A stretch of DNA of 41,857 nucleotides from Clostridia bacterium (lineage in GTDB: Bacteria > Bacillota > Clostridia > Oscillospirales > CAG-272): the NCBI GenBank assembly GCA_017464565.1, contig JAFTZH010000044.1:1-41857 (forward strand). The letters are read 5' to 3'. This document shows positions 25,433 to 35,145 of this stretch, one piece after another (the stretch's first letter is position 1; each line of letters begins with the position of its first letter). Both the position numbers and the translations under genes were made by a program. Under the pieces are notes generated by a model. The model searched no databases. It had not been told where the DNA came from and saw nothing but the letters and a program-made list of their open reading frames with translations.

Positions 25433-26827
25433 TCAATATTCAGCGTTTCCGACCGTTCTGGGATAAGGAATAACGTCGCGGATATTAGAGATACCGGTGA
25501 GGTACATAATGATACGCTCAAAGCCGAGACCGTAGCCTGCGTGCTTGGTACCGCCGAAGCGGCGAAGATTGAGATACCACCAATAGTCCTCCTCGTTAAG
25601 ACCGCACTCTGCCATTCTCGCGGTAAGGACGTCAATTCTCTCCTCACGCTGTGAGCCGCCTATTATCTCTCCGACGCCGGGAACAAGCAGGTCCATAGCG
25701 GCGACGGTTTTTCCGTCGTCGTTGAGGCGCATATAGAACGCCTTTATTTCCTTCGGGTAATCTATAACGAACACGGGGCATTTGAACACCTGCTCGGTGA
25801 GATATCTCTCGTGCTCGGTCTGGAGGTCTATACCCCATTCAACGGGATATTTGAAATCGGCTCCGCTCTTTTTGAGTATATCGACAGCCTCAGTATAGGT
25901 AACCTTTTTATACTCGCTGTTCGCCAGAGTGTTGAGACGTTCGAGAAGTCCTTTTTCAACGAAGCTGTTGAAAAATTCTATCTCCTGACGGCAGTTTTCG
26001 AGAACATGGCGAATGATGAACTGTATCATATCCCACGCGAGCTGCATATTGTCGTTAAGGTCCGCAAAGGCAATCTCAGGCTCTATCATCCAAAATTCCG
26101 CCGCGTGCCTTGCGGTATTTGAGTTTTCGGCGCGGAAGGTAGGACCGAACGTATATATTTTTCCGTAAGCCAGCGCGTAGGTTTCTCCCTCAAGCTGTCC
26201 CGAAACGGTAAGGTTTGCGGATTTTCCAAAGAAGTCCTGTGAAAAATCTATCTCTCCGCTCTCGGTTCTCGGAGGATTGTCCATATCGAGCGTCGTAACA
26301 CGGAACATCTCGCCCGCGCCCTCACAGTCTGACGCCGTGATAAGAGGCGTATGAACATATACGAAGCCTCTGTCGTGGAAGAATTTATGAATAGCGTAAG
26401 CCGCCTCGCTCCTCACGCGGAACGCCGCAGAGAAAAGATTGGTTCTCGGGCGAAGATACGCCTGTTCTCTGAGAAACTCAACGGTATGTCTCTTGGGCTG
26501 AAGCGGATATTCGGGAGTAGAGGTTCCCTCAACCATTATTTCGGTAGCCTTAAGCTCAAAGGGCTGTTTCATAGCGGGGGTAAGCTCCACGACTCCCTTT
26601 ATCACGAGAGACGCTCCGACGTTCTGATGAGCTATCTCGTCATAATTTGATATCTTTTCGCGCTCAAAAACGACCTGAACGCACTTGAAGCAGCTTCCGT
26701 CGTTCAAGTCTATAAATCCGAACGCCTTGCTGTCGCGCAGATTTCTCACCCAGCCGCCGACGGTTACCTCTTTTCCGCCGTAAGCCTCGGGGTTCTCGTA
26801 AATTGACCTTACAAAATCTCTTTTCAT
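25433..26827 (-). CDS. asnS: Asparaginyl-tRNA synthetase, 464 residues
   Basis: AsnS charges tRNA(Asn) with asparagine. The N-terminal OB-fold anticodon-binding domain begins with [20 protein letters not shown]. The class II catalytic core has motif 2 in [20 protein letters not shown] and motif 3 in [19 protein letters not shown] and the end [12 protein letters not shown] are diagnostic for AsnS rather than AspS. The length is normal. It is transcribed from its own consensus promoter, with only a ~45-nt leader and therefore no T-box. Having AsnS plus AsnA means asparaginylation here does not need GatCAB. Confidence 0.97.
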   Translation of the reverse strand: MKRDFVRSIYENPEAYGGKEVTVGGWVRNLRDSKAFGFIDLNDGSCFKCVQVVFEREKISNYDEIAHQNVGASLVIKGVVELTPAMKQPFELKATEIMVEGTSTPEYPLQPKRHTVEFLREQAYLRPRTNLFSAAFRVRSEAAYAIHKFFHDRGFVYVHTPLITASDCEGAGEMFRVTTLDMDNPPRTESGEIDFSQDFFGKSANLTVSGQLEGETYALAYGKIYTFGPTFRAENSNTARHAAEFWMIEPEIAFADLNDNMQLAWDMIQFIIRHVLENCRQEIEFFNSFVEKGLLERLNTLANSEYKKVTYTEAVDILKKSGADFKYPVEWGIDLQTEHERYLTEQVFKCPVFVIDYPKEIKAFYMRLNDDGKTVAAMDLLVPGVGEIIGGSQREERIDVLTARMAECGLNEEDYWWYLNLRRFGGTKHAGYGLGFERIIMYLTGISNIRDVIPYPRTVGNAEY

Positions 26828-26877
26828 TATTAATATAACCGTTCCTTTTTTGATGATCCTTAAAATATAATCATTTT

Positions 26878-26906
26878 ATTATAACACTATATCTCGGCTT
26901 TGTCAA
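26878..26906 (-). promoter_or_regulatory. Consensus promoter of asnS
   Basis: On the minus strand, TTGACA (26901-26906) and TATAAT (26878-26883) are a perfect pair 17 bp apart. Confidence 0.85.
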
Positions 26907-26913
26907 TCACATT

Positions 26914-26953
26914 CAAAAAAACATAGAGGAGCAACTTAAAAAAGCCGCTCCTC
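26914..26953 (-). terminator. Terminator of ddh
   Basis: GAGGAGC (26926-26932) pairs with GCTCCTC (26947-26953). Read on the minus strand, a run of T follows at 26914-26921. It separates ddh from the asnS promoter. Confidence 0.7.
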
Positions 26954-26978
26954 CTCAACGAAATCCGTCGATATTATA

Positions 26979-27965
26979 TCAAAGCAAAGAGCTTATTATC
27001 TCCTCCGAGGTCTTGGGACTGAGATATATCGGGGGCACGTCGAATACCGTCTTACAGCCCGACGCTCCCTCGTTCTTCATTCTGTTTACCGCTCTCGCGA
27101 AGGCGACGATAACCGACGCCGTAAATTCGGGATTGGAATCAAGCTTTAAGCTATATTCGATAATATGCTTGTTTTCAAGCTTCGCCCCCGTTTTTCCGCT
27201 GCGAATAACGAAACCGCCGTGAGGTATCGCGCCGTGGTCTCTTTTGAGCTCCTCGGCACTGATAAAGTGTACCGTCGTATCGTAATCGGCAAAGTAGTTG
27301 GGCATCTCCTTTATCTCTTTTTCTATTCTGTCCTTATCCGCGCCCTCCTCGGCAACCACGAAGCACTCTCTTACGTGCTTCTCTCTCGTCGAAAGCTCTG
27401 GATCCGCTCCGCTTCTTACCGCTTCAAGCGCTCTATCTATCGGAATAGTATACTGCTTCGCGTCAAGCACTCCGTCTATTCTGCGTATAGCGTCCGAGTG
27501 TCCTTGACTCACTCCCTTGCCCCAGAAGGTATAGTCCTTTCCGTCGGGAAGTATCACTCCCGCGTAAAAACGGTTGAGCGAGAACATTCCGGGGTCCCAT
27601 CCGACCGATATCATAGCTACGTTACCGCCCTTCTTTGCCTCGGCGTCAACGTTTGCGAAATGCTCGGGTATTCTCGCGTGCGTATCAAAGCTGTCAACGA
27701 CCGAGAACATAGACGCAAGCTTCGGTGTCTGCACGGGCAGGTCGGTCGCGCTTCCTCCGCAGATTATCATAACGTCTATCTTGCCTTTATATTTCTCAAC
27801 GTCGTCCGCGCCGCATACGACGGCTCCCTCGGTTGCTATCTTCACGCTTTCGGGGGGTCTGCGCGTAAATACCGCTATAAGCTCCATATCGGGATTTTGT
27901 CTTATCGCGTTCTCTATTCCCCTTCCGAGATTTCCGTAACCGTAAATTCCTACTCTTGTTTTCAT
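26979..27965 (-). CDS. ddh: meso-Diaminopimelate dehydrogenase, 328 residues
   Basis: It makes meso-diaminopimelate, for peptidoglycan and lysine, in one NADPH-dependent step from tetrahydrodipicolinate. The nucleotide-binding start is VGIYGYGNLGRGIE. VVDSFDTHARIPEH, SVGWDPGMFSLNR and the glycine-rich WGKGVSQGHSDAIRR are characteristic of Ddh, as is PHGGFVIRSG near the C-terminus. The length is normal (about 325). ATG 27965 is preferred over ATG 27974 because GAGGTGA sits at a proper distance from the former and abuts the latter. It has its own consensus promoter (28004-28032) and terminator. Confidence 0.95.
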   Translation of the reverse strand: MKTRVGIYGYGNLGRGIENAIRQNPDMELIAVFTRRPPESVKIATEGAVVCGADDVEKYKGKIDVMIICGGSATDLPVQTPKLASMFSVVDSFDTHARIPEHFANVDAEAKKGGNVAMISVGWDPGMFSLNRFYAGVILPDGKDYTFWGKGVSQGHSDAIRRIDGVLDAKQYTIPIDRALEAVRSGADPELSTREKHVRECFVVAEEGADKDRIEKEIKEMPNYFADYDTTVHFISAEELKRDHGAIPHGGFVIRSGKTGAKLENKHIIEYSLKLDSNPEFTASVIVAFARAVNRMKNEGASGCKTVFDVPPIYLSPKTSEEIISSLL

Positions 27966-28003
27966 ACCATTCACCTCACGAGTACATCTGAAAAATACAA
28001 GAT

Positions 28004-28032
28004 ATTATATCACTATTATATTTTCTTGTCAA
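28004..28032 (-). promoter_or_regulatory. Consensus promoter of ddh
   Basis: On the minus strand, TTGACA (28027-28032) and TATAAT (28004-28009) are a perfect pair 17 bp apart. Confidence 0.85.
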
Positions 28033-28057
28033 TAATTTTACTCACAATAATTTTAAG

Positions 28058-28102
28058 ATAAAAAACGGACACGATGCCAAGCTATGCCGAGCCTCGTGTC
28101 CG
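28058..28102 (-). terminator. Terminator at the end of the surface operon
   Basis: CGGACACGA (28066-28074) and TCGTGTCCG (28094-28102) form a 9-bp stem. The minus-strand transcript then runs into TTTTTTATC. It lies 11 bp after the stop of the 898-residue protein. Confidence 0.85.
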
Positions 28103-28113
28103 ATACAATTTGA

Positions 28114-30810
28114 TTACTCTTTGTTTTTATTTTTCTTGCGTTTTCTTATAACAAGATATGTAGCCGCAGCGCAAGCGCCCGCAACAACGACTGCCGCGCC
28201 GCCTATTATGAGCCACTTTCCGACACCCTTGCCCGAAGCTTCGGGATCCGTGGTAGCCTCGGTTGCTTCCGTTTCAACGGACTCATCCTCTGTGATAACC
28301 AAACGATCGCCCAAAAGCGACTTATAATTACTCAAGCGGTAGAAGGTTATCTCATAGCAGTTGTGGTAATATTCGTTCATATCGAAGTTCACTTCACCCG
28401 ATTGTTCACGCACCGTAAAGATTATATCCTCTCCGTCAAAGCACCAGGTAACGTATTGGAAACCGTGCTTTGCCATCGAAACGTCAAAGTTGAGCATCTC
28501 TCTGTCTATCAGTATCGTGTCGAGTATCTCCCAATGGATAAGATCCTTGGAGCAGGACAGCGAGAGAATATTTCTCTGCATCGGCTGATAGGCTGCGGTG
28601 TTATTATTAACGAGACTGAAATAATAACCCGTAGACTCATCGTAATAGATGTAGAACAAATCGTCTCCGCCCGGAAATTCTATGACTTTATTTTCCTCGG
28701 GATAAGACAGCGTAGTTCCGTCCGCCGACAGCTCAAGGCATACCGCGTATCCCGTAGCGGGCTCGCAGTTAAGACGAAGGATATTATATATCGTTCCGTC
28801 GGGACCCTGTACCATATTACCCTCAAGCGCGGGAGTTCCGTGATGCGCGGTAGAGGTAGTGCCAAGCTGCTCCATAGTCCACTCGGCGGTTATGGTAATA
28901 TAGTTGGATACAGTCCAGTTAGAACCGTTTGCGATATTGTCATTCAGGTCACAGCTTAAAACGAACGCCTTTTTCGTTCCGTATTCGCTACCCTCAACCG
29001 CCCAGATGTTGCTATCCTCAAAGGCTTTATATACCCTTCCGTTGGCAAAAAGCACGGGGGTCGCTCCGCAGTGACCGCTCTTCTCTATAAAATCACAGTG
29101 AATAGACGAGGGGGCACTCCAAACTATTTTATCCGCGGTTATACTTCTGCTCTTGCATATCGCTATGGAATCCTTTGCAGTAGTAGCAAAAAGTCCAAGA
29201 AGATAAAGCTCTCCCTCATACGCAAAGATAGTCGCGTGAGATATACTAGATATCTCGCTCATAAGTTCCCACGTCTCTCCGCCGTCTGTCGAGGAAAAAA
29301 CCTTAGTTCCGAACTCACCGTGCGCCGTATTGTAAATAACTCCGTCAAGTACGCAAATACTCGGCGCGTCCACAAATTTTCCCAGCTCCTCGGAGCGGTA
29401 CACAACGCTTCTTGTAGTTTCGGTATTGGTGGTAGGCTCGGTATACATCTCATTCTCGAAGAAGGCGATCATTCTCGTTCTGTATTCGAGATTGGTATAT
29501 CCGCCCGACGTATCGGTATTCTTTGAGAAACTTGCGACACCCTCGGGGGTGATTATAGCGAGCTTTTCAGAAAAGCTGTAATAAAGCTCATAGCCAAGCT
29601 CCTCGCACAGAGCGTTCAGCTCAACGTATCCGTCCTCATCTGTCTCTACCTCCTCAAGCGCAAAGTATGAAAGAGCGAACGCCTTGGGGACGTACACGTT
29701 GGTACGGTTCTTAAATACCGTGGCAAGCGAATAATCCGACCAGTCAAGCTTCTGTATGCTTCCGTTCAGCAATATACTGCTGCTTCCTCTGTAAAGGACA
29801 GCCGAGCCGCTCATTCTTGTGATGAGCGCGTCAACCAGCTTCTGGTCGGCGGTGGGGGAGGTCGTATCCTTATTAGCGGATATGATAGACTTTATCTCCG
29901 CCTCGGAGAGAAGTCCGTTATAGACACAGAAATCGTCAACGATTCCGTTGAATGCCGATACGTTTGCCGCCGCCAAGCTATAGCCGATAGTATCGGACAA
30001 CAATGTTCCCGAATCCGCTGTGAGCGAGCTTACTGACGAATTGAGCGAACCGGAGATAAGCGCCTGGTCGTTTATATACGCCTTGGCAGTTCCCGCCTTA
30101 ACATCAACAGTTACGGTAAGCAGCTGCCATGCGCCAAAGGTGCGGGATTTATCGTTAGACATATACGAAAGATTGGGAATTGCCGACTCGGTAAGAGTAT
30201 ACTGAGTGCTTGTAAGGAATCCCTTATCTGAATGCGTTGCTCTCGCCTGGACAGAGAGTCCCTTTCTCGATGCGGACGAAACGTTGTTCTTCGAATGATG
30301 TATATCAAGCAAAGCTGTTCCGTCAGCGTTAGCTCCCATAGTAAAGAGCCTCTGTGTAGCCGCGCCTGCGTAGTAGGACGGCATTATCCACATACTGATA
30401 GAATACTGCTCCTTGCCCTCGACAAGAGAGGTTATTCCCCTCTCACCAAAGTCTATCATACCGCGCTTGCCTGCGTCAAGTCTCACTCCGTTACCGCTGA
30501 TACCCACGTCAAAGGATGCGTTGCTCAGCGTTGCCGTCTTGCCTCCGACGCTGTCGGTAACAGTCTCGCCGCGAAGCTCGTCAAAGCTCCATTTTGCGAG
30601 AAGCTGAGCCGTGGTGGGTACACCCGGAACAGGAGTGGGGGTCGTGGTAGAGGTAGTAGAGTTGGTATTATAATCTATATCTATAAGATCTGACATCTCC
30701 ATATTTCCTCCCGCCGCCTCGTTGCCTGCGGTAAGCTCGGCAAAAACGTTTACAGCCATTGCCGACAGCATAATGACGGCAAGAGCCAATGCTATTATTT
30801 TTTTTGACAT
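28114..30810 (-). CDS. Surface-anchored protein with LamG-like and sialidase-fold (BNR) domains, 898 residues
   Basis: A signal peptide (1-24, cut after VFA) is followed by a Thr/Pro linker (about 50-68, TTSTTTPTPVPG). A LamG/concanavalin-like domain (about 70-315) opens with AKWSFDE and closes with VDDFCVYNGLLSEAEI. A stretch at about 325-435 resembles the copper amine oxidase N-terminal-like repeat. A sialidase-like beta-propeller (about 470-840) carries the Asp box SSTDGGETW (about 506). The C-terminus has a single membrane helix (about 866-888) and a basic RKRKKNKNKE tail, so the protein is held on the outer face of the membrane. I see no RIP motif or clear arginine triad, so sialidase activity is doubtful; glycan binding or another glycosidase activity is possible. 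It is the last gene of the AraC-linked operon, 4 bp after the oxidoreductase. Confidence 0.85.
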   Translation of the reverse strand: MSKKIIALALAVIMLSAMAVNVFAELTAGNEAAGGNMEMSDLIDIDYNTNSTTSTTTPTPVPGVPTTAQLLAKWSFDELRGETVTDSVGGKTATLSNASFDVGISGNGVRLDAGKRGMIDFGERGITSLVEGKEQYSISMWIMPSYYAGAATQRLFTMGANADGTALLDIHHSKNNVSSASRKGLSVQARATHSDKGFLTSTQYTLTESAIPNLSYMSNDKSRTFGAWQLLTVTVDVKAGTAKAYINDQALISGSLNSSVSSLTADSGTLLSDTIGYSLAAANVSAFNGIVDDFCVYNGLLSEAEIKSIISANKDTTSPTADQKLVDALITRMSGSAVLYRGSSSILLNGSIQKLDWSDYSLATVFKNRTNVYVPKAFALSYFALEEVETDEDGYVELNALCEELGYELYYSFSEKLAIITPEGVASFSKNTDTSGGYTNLEYRTRMIAFFENEMYTEPTTNTETTRSVVYRSEELGKFVDAPSICVLDGVIYNTAHGEFGTKVFSSTDGGETWELMSEISSISHATIFAYEGELYLLGLFATTAKDSIAICKSRSITADKIVWSAPSSIHCDFIEKSGHCGATPVLFANGRVYKAFEDSNIWAVEGSEYGTKKAFVLSCDLNDNIANGSNWTVSNYITITAEWTMEQLGTTSTAHHGTPALEGNMVQGPDGTIYNILRLNCEPATGYAVCLELSADGTTLSYPEENKVIEFPGGDDLFYIYYDESTGYYFSLVNNNTAAYQPMQRNILSLSCSKDLIHWEILDTILIDREMLNFDVSMAKHGFQYVTWCFDGEDIIFTVREQSGEVNFDMNEYYHNCYEITFYRLSNYKSLLGDRLVITEDESVETEATEATTDPEASGKGVGKWLIIGGAAVVVAGACAAATYLVIRKRKKNKNKE

Positions 30811-30814
30811 AAAG

Positions 30815-32104
30815 TTAAATTCCCTTCTTTATGTTTTCTACGAATTCCTCCATATCGATCACCCGTCCGCTTATTCTCGACTCCTCCGCGGCAAAGGCGA
30901 GCATATGATTGTTACAAGCAACGGATACGTTACATACCGAGTTGCTGGTCTCGTTTCCGCAAAGCAGATCGTAGAATGCCTCAAGTATCTTGGGATCACC
31001 GCCGCCGTGTCCGCCGTTTATGGTCTGATCTCCTGCGAATGCATCTGCGATATTGATCTCGCGGTAAGCGTTCGTAGCAAAATCCAAAACGGTGATATGA
31101 TCATCACCCATATTTGCGATTATTTCACCCTTTGTTCCCATAAAGCGTGAGCAGCGGGAGTTCTTGGTAAACGCTTCCATAGTCATGCTTACGGTAGCGC
31201 CGCCCTCAAATTCCATATTGACGACCTGATGGTCAACGACGTTATTGGGACACTTAAAAACACATTTACCGTAATCGGTCGTGCGCAAAGCCTCCATTAC
31301 GTCGTCATCGGTGGGAGCGACCTTCTTCGTAGAGGTCGTTCTAAACCAACCGTTCTTCTTGTCGTCGTAATAGAGCTTTATTGCATTATAGTAACACTCG
31401 TCCGAATGAGGACAACCGTCAGTACATCTCTCGGGCGCGCCCTCGGGAGCGTTTTCGGGAATAAAATACGACAGTGAACCAAAGCTCTGTATGCGCTTGC
31501 AAGGCTTGTCGAGCAGCCATTGAAGTATATCAAGGTCGTGACAGCATTTCTGCAATATCATACAGCTGCTTTCCTCGCTGTTACGCCAATTTCCGCGCAC
31601 GAAGCTGTGGCTTTGATGCGTATTTCCAACGTGCTCGGCGTGCTGAATGCTATAAACCGTTCCTATCACTCCATCGTCGATGATCTTCTTCAACAGACGG
31701 AAGAAAGGCGTATAGCGCAGAACGTGACAAACGAGTACGTTTACTCCCTTTTTGTTTGCCGCGTCGGCAATCTTCAGGCATTCCTCGGGAGTGGGGGCGA
31801 CGGGCTTCTCGAGCATTATCTCATATCCCTTATCTATCGCCGCCATTGTGGGAGCAAAATGATCTCTGTCCATAGTGGCTATGATCACCGCGTCGGCAAA
31901 CTTCTCCATTGCCATAAGAGGCTCCCAAGTTGTAAAGCACATCTCATCGGGAAGATTGTGCTTCTTTTTTATGTAGTTTCTGCGATCATCGATAGGCTCG
32001 GCAACGGCAACGACTTCAAAACGGTCTCCGTACTTAAACGCCGTATCGGTATAGCTCTTTCCGCGCATACCCGCGCCTATTAATATCAGTTTCTTTTTTT
32101 CCAT
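30815..32104 (-). CDS. Gfo/Idh/MocA-family oxidoreductase with Cys-rich insert, 429 residues
   Basis: It is a cytoplasmic NAD(P)-dependent sugar or inositol-type dehydrogenase. The Rossmann start LILIGAGMRGKSYTDTA, the motif EKPVAPTPEECLKIADAA (with the conserved EKP lysine) and QKCCHDLDILQWLLDKPCKR (with the HD pair) define the family. A Cys-rich insert contains CTDGCPHSDECYYN and later GKCVFKCPNNVVDHQVVN, as in a Firmicutes subgroup often found near glycoside-degrading genes. NGGHGGGDPKILEAF near the end matches the same subgroup. Its gene lies between those of two secreted proteins. It may process a sugar freed by the surface enzymes, but the substrate is not readable from sequence. Confidence 0.9.
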   Translation of the reverse strand: MEKKKLILIGAGMRGKSYTDTAFKYGDRFEVVAVAEPIDDRRNYIKKKHNLPDEMCFTTWEPLMAMEKFADAVIIATMDRDHFAPTMAAIDKGYEIMLEKPVAPTPEECLKIADAANKKGVNVLVCHVLRYTPFFRLLKKIIDDGVIGTVYSIQHAEHVGNTHQSHSFVRGNWRNSEESSCMILQKCCHDLDILQWLLDKPCKRIQSFGSLSYFIPENAPEGAPERCTDGCPHSDECYYNAIKLYYDDKKNGWFRTTSTKKVAPTDDDVMEALRTTDYGKCVFKCPNNVVDHQVVNMEFEGGATVSMTMEAFTKNSRCSRFMGTKGEIIANMGDDHITVLDFATNAYREINIADAFAGDQTINGGHGGGDPKILEAFYDLLCGNETSNSVCNVSVACNNHMLAFAAEESRISGRVIDMEEFVENIKKGI

Positions 32105-32184
32105 TGTAAAATACCTTCTTTAATCGTGTTCACTGTCTGCCGGCCGCAAATTACGGACAGCAGACACAATGAGTATCAGACGGC

Positions 32185-32307
32185 TCAGACGTTAAAATCG
32201 AGTCCTCCGCCTGCTCCCTCTTCCACTGTACTGAGTTTAGAGTTGCTTATAATATCGGAAATATCAAACGCCATAATATCACATCTTGGATCTATGTATT
32301 TTTTCAT
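32185..32307 (-). CDS. Small acidic peptide gene, 40 residues, in the surface operon
   Basis: This short frame has ATG at 32307, a strong GGAGGT ribosome site 8 bp before it, and TGA at 32185-32187. The product starts MKKYIDPRCDIMAFDISD, has one cysteine (position 9), and ends in an acidic, glycine-rich tail, EEGAGGGLDFNV. It has no hydrophobic signal core. The gene sits 18 bp after the secreted LamG-like protein and 80 bp before the oxidoreductase, on the operon strand. Short peptides opening MKKY-x-xP with acidic, Gly-rich tails are something I associate with gut anaerobe loci, but I know of no assigned function. The ribosome site and position make it likely to be translated. Confidence 0.6.
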   Translation of the reverse strand: MKKYIDPRCDIMAFDISDIISNSKLSTVEEGAGGGLDFNV

Positions 32308-32325
32308 TATTCAATACCTCCGTCA

Positions 32326-33615
32326 TTATTCGGCCGCGGGAGCTGTGTATACAGCCTGCGATACTACGCTTCCGTTAAAAACGGTAACCTCGTAAGACGT
32401 GCCGGGTTTACGCTCGGTGCTGCCTACCGCAACGTAGTAAGGTGTTATAAGGAAGGTAGCGGCATGTGCCACGGGTATCTTATTTACAGAGCAAGCGTAG
32501 ATATACGTGCCGCCGAGGTCAGCCGCCGTGTACTTAACGGCAGCGCCTCCGCCTACGGTATCAGTTCCGATTATCGAGCTGAATACGGTATTCGTGCTGT
32601 ATAGCTGCATCTCGCCCTCGTCGCCGTTGTAATTGGTAACGGTTATCTCAAAGCCTACCTCGCTGTACTGTATGCTGTCAACGGTAGCAACGAATCTCGT
32701 GCTGAACAGACCGTTCTCAACAGCCGATACCTGACATCCTCTGTACGCGGGAGCGTCAGCGGCGGTCTTGTCAGCAATGTTCATCTTGTGAAGAGCAACC
32801 ATTGAGAGGTTGTCTTGAGGAATTGCGGTGTTGAAGTACCACATAGTATCAATAGATATATCCGCGCCTACGATTCTACTATTCACGGTCGTATGATTAC
32901 CTACGATGACGTTGGCACCCGCCGCTGCCTCGCGGAAAACCTCGCCCGCCTGAACGTAATTGTCGCCCGTATTGCCGACGTAAGTCGACCAGTGTGCCAA
33001 ACCGGATTTCGTTTCGGAGGCGAAGCTTTTTCCGTCAGCCGACCAATAAACGGTTACGGTATTCGTAGGAGGAGTAGTATCCTTCGAGGCTTCAACGACG
33101 AAGAAGAAATAGTATTCCGTACCGTAAGCAAAAGTCTGGTCCGTAACAGCCGCAACAGTCTCTCTGTTCGTCAGCCCGTCGTTATACCATTTGAGCTTAT
33201 AGGCATTCCCCGTTCCGTCGTCTGCGGCCGTTACCGCAAACGCATTGGCACGATGCAAAATGATAGTGCTGGCAGCTATATTATCTTTATCGCTCTGCGT
33301 AAGCATCATTTTAAATCCGACGGTTACTGCCGAATCATTGAGCAGTTCTTTAGAATTGGTGTTAGCGGTAAGAGTAAAGTAATCTCCATTTTTTATAACG
33401 CCTCTGCCGTTTTCAAAATAGGCGTTGGTGGCATTGCTTGCAGTGAGCATATTATTATACGTTCCCGCCGTATCTGCTCTACCGCTAAAGTTCCAATAAC
33501 CGACGAAAAAATCCGAGTTCAAATAATCCTCGGGGGTCTCCGCGAACACGCTCATAGGCAGTACCGTGCTTATGAGAAGCGCCGTGAAAAGAATAAATGC
33601 AAGTATCTTTTTCAT
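32326..33615 (-). CDS. Secreted LamG-like protein, 429 residues
   Basis: A clear signal peptide (1-25, MKKILAFILFTALLISTV..., cut after VFA) leads into a concanavalin/LamG-like domain that opens with FFVGYWNFSGRADT, much as the 898-residue protein does with AKWSFDE. The domain runs to about residue 275 and ends in ADISIDTMWYFNTAI. A second beta-rich domain (about 290-429), beginning YRGCQVSAVENGLFSTRFVATVDSI, resembles modules at the ends of large clostridial secreted glycan-active proteins. There is no membrane anchor, sortase motif or dockerin, so the protein is probably released. No catalytic residues are recognised; a carbohydrate-binding role is my best guess. Confidence 0.8.
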   Translation of the reverse strand: MKKILAFILFTALLISTVLPMSVFAETPEDYLNSDFFVGYWNFSGRADTAGTYNNMLTASNATNAYFENGRGVIKNGDYFTLTANTNSKELLNDSAVTVGFKMMLTQSDKDNIAASTIILHRANAFAVTAADDGTGNAYKLKWYNDGLTNRETVAAVTDQTFAYGTEYYFFFVVEASKDTTPPTNTVTVYWSADGKSFASETKSGLAHWSTYVGNTGDNYVQAGEVFREAAAGANVIVGNHTTVNSRIVGADISIDTMWYFNTAIPQDNLSMVALHKMNIADKTAADAPAYRGCQVSAVENGLFSTRFVATVDSIQYSEVGFEITVTNYNGDEGEMQLYSTNTVFSSIIGTDTVGGGAAVKYTAADLGGTYIYACSVNKIPVAHAATFLITPYYVAVGSTERKPGTSYEVTVFNGSVVSQAVYTAPAAE

Positions 33616-33642
33616 TTTTTCTTTTACCTTTCTTAATTAAAT

Positions 33643-35121
33643 TTATTTTGTAAAAGGCTCAAGTGCCTTTTGCAAATCTCCGTTGATGGCTTGCTCGTAC
33701 TTCTCGAAAGCAGATACGAGGGGTGCGTCAAGCTTCAAATAGTTGTAGAGTATATCACCGGCTCCGTTCGGATAATTCTTATCCTCACCGAGTCTGTCAA
33801 TTACACCGTAATCAATATAAGCGGTATCAAATATGATATCGGTTATCTCTGTCGCCGCAGGGTCACGCGCAAGAGTTGCCTTGAGGAACTCCTCGTAAGC
33901 TACGGGACGTATCTCGTTGTAACCGTAATGAGCCATACTCTCGAGCATAGCGCCCGTCATCTCGGTGTCCGCGCAGTTGGATATTATTCCAACAAAGCAG
34001 TTGACGTAGGAGTTGACCATACATCTGTACGTATCCTGAGATTCATAGACCTTAGGAACGGGAAGCATAAGATAATCGTCAGACATACCTCTTATCTGGT
34101 TGAAGCCGCTCTCGGTAAAGTGCTCGGCGAATATCGCGCGCCCCTCCTTGAAGGTGGTCTGCATAATACTGTCTACACCGTTAGCGCCCATATCGGTAAG
34201 CGTTATGTATCCCTTAAGATCCGCAAGGATAGCCTCGATCGAGGGAGATTTGTAATCGACTATATAATCTCCGTCAGTGTTCTGCGTAACAAGATCAACA
34301 CCCGCGCCTATCGCCCACATATTTGTGTGGTTATACACATTGTAGGTGATACATCCAAAGGTGTCAACGTCTGCGCTATAAACGCCGTCTCCTCCGTCAT
34401 TGCCGTAATTCGCGACCAGCTTCATCATATATTCCCAGGTAAATTTGCCGTCCGTTACCGTACTACAAAGCGCGTCTTTATCTATTCCCGCTTCTCCTCC
34501 AAGATCAATGTTGTAGTAGAAGCAGCCTATCGATTGATAGAATGTGGGAAGAATATCGCCCGAGGTGAAGAAAAGTCTGTCATTGATAGTTAGGGATTCG
34601 CTCATAAACTGACTCCACCAAGGCTGTGTGGTGTCTATTTGATCGTTACCTATCATATCCGCAAGGCAATCCTTTTGCGCGAGAGTCATAAGACGGTCCC
34701 CCGACGCTCTGCCGTATATGATATCGGCAATATAAGAATCAGACAACACCGCGTTAGATATCAGATTAGCGCCTGCAGTGTTTGAAAAATTCTCTATTGA
34801 TATACCGTACAGATCCTCAAAGAAAAGCTCTCTTTCGTACAGCTTGACGTTCATCGGGTCGCCCTGAAACTCATCGTAAAAGTTTACGTGCATATCGGGG
34901 CTGGTGTTTAAGTCATAAATCCACAGCTCTTTGCCCTGCATATCGATATTACCGAATCTTTCACGGTAATACGCTCTCTTATCCTCGACGTTCTCGCCGC
35001 CCTCGGTCGATACAGACGTCGTTTCTTCCCCTTCTTCATTGTTTTTCTTCTTACAAGAAGGCAGAAGAAACACGCTTACGAGAAGCAAAAGCGCCATAAT
35101 AAGACATACCGTTTTTTTCAT
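33643..35121 (-). CDS. Extracellular solute-binding lipoprotein (ABC family 1-like), 492 residues
   Basis: The N-terminus MKKTVCLIMALLLLVSVFLL is a lipoprotein signal with lipobox LPSC (Cys23), followed by an acidic, Ser/Glu/Thr-rich linker, so the protein is tethered to the outer membrane face. The body has the two-lobed binding-protein look: a hinge-type YNIDLGGEAGIDKDAL, GKFTWEYMMKLVANYGNDGGDG and the late PVPKVYESQDTYRC match oligosaccharide-binding proteins of clostridia. No permease or ATPase genes are in the operon or the rest of this window, which is unusual. It must use a transporter encoded elsewhere or act as a sensor. It lies 24 bp after the sialidase-fold gene and 27 bp before the LamG-like gene. 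Confidence 0.82.
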   Translation of the reverse strand: MKKTVCLIMALLLLVSVFLLPSCKKKNNEEGEETTSVSTEGGENVEDKRAYYRERFGNIDMQGKELWIYDLNTSPDMHVNFYDEFQGDPMNVKLYERELFFEDLYGISIENFSNTAGANLISNAVLSDSYIADIIYGRASGDRLMTLAQKDCLADMIGNDQIDTTQPWWSQFMSESLTINDRLFFTSGDILPTFYQSIGCFYYNIDLGGEAGIDKDALCSTVTDGKFTWEYMMKLVANYGNDGGDGVYSADVDTFGCITYNVYNHTNMWAIGAGVDLVTQNTDGDYIVDYKSPSIEAILADLKGYITLTDMGANGVDSIMQTTFKEGRAIFAEHFTESGFNQIRGMSDDYLMLPVPKVYESQDTYRCMVNSYVNCFVGIISNCADTEMTGAMLESMAHYGYNEIRPVAYEEFLKATLARDPAATEITDIIFDTAYIDYGVIDRLGEDKNYPNGAGDILYNYLKLDAPLVSAFEKYEQAINGDLQKALEPFTK

Positions 35122-35145
35122 TCTGTTTCATTCCTTTCTTAAAAT

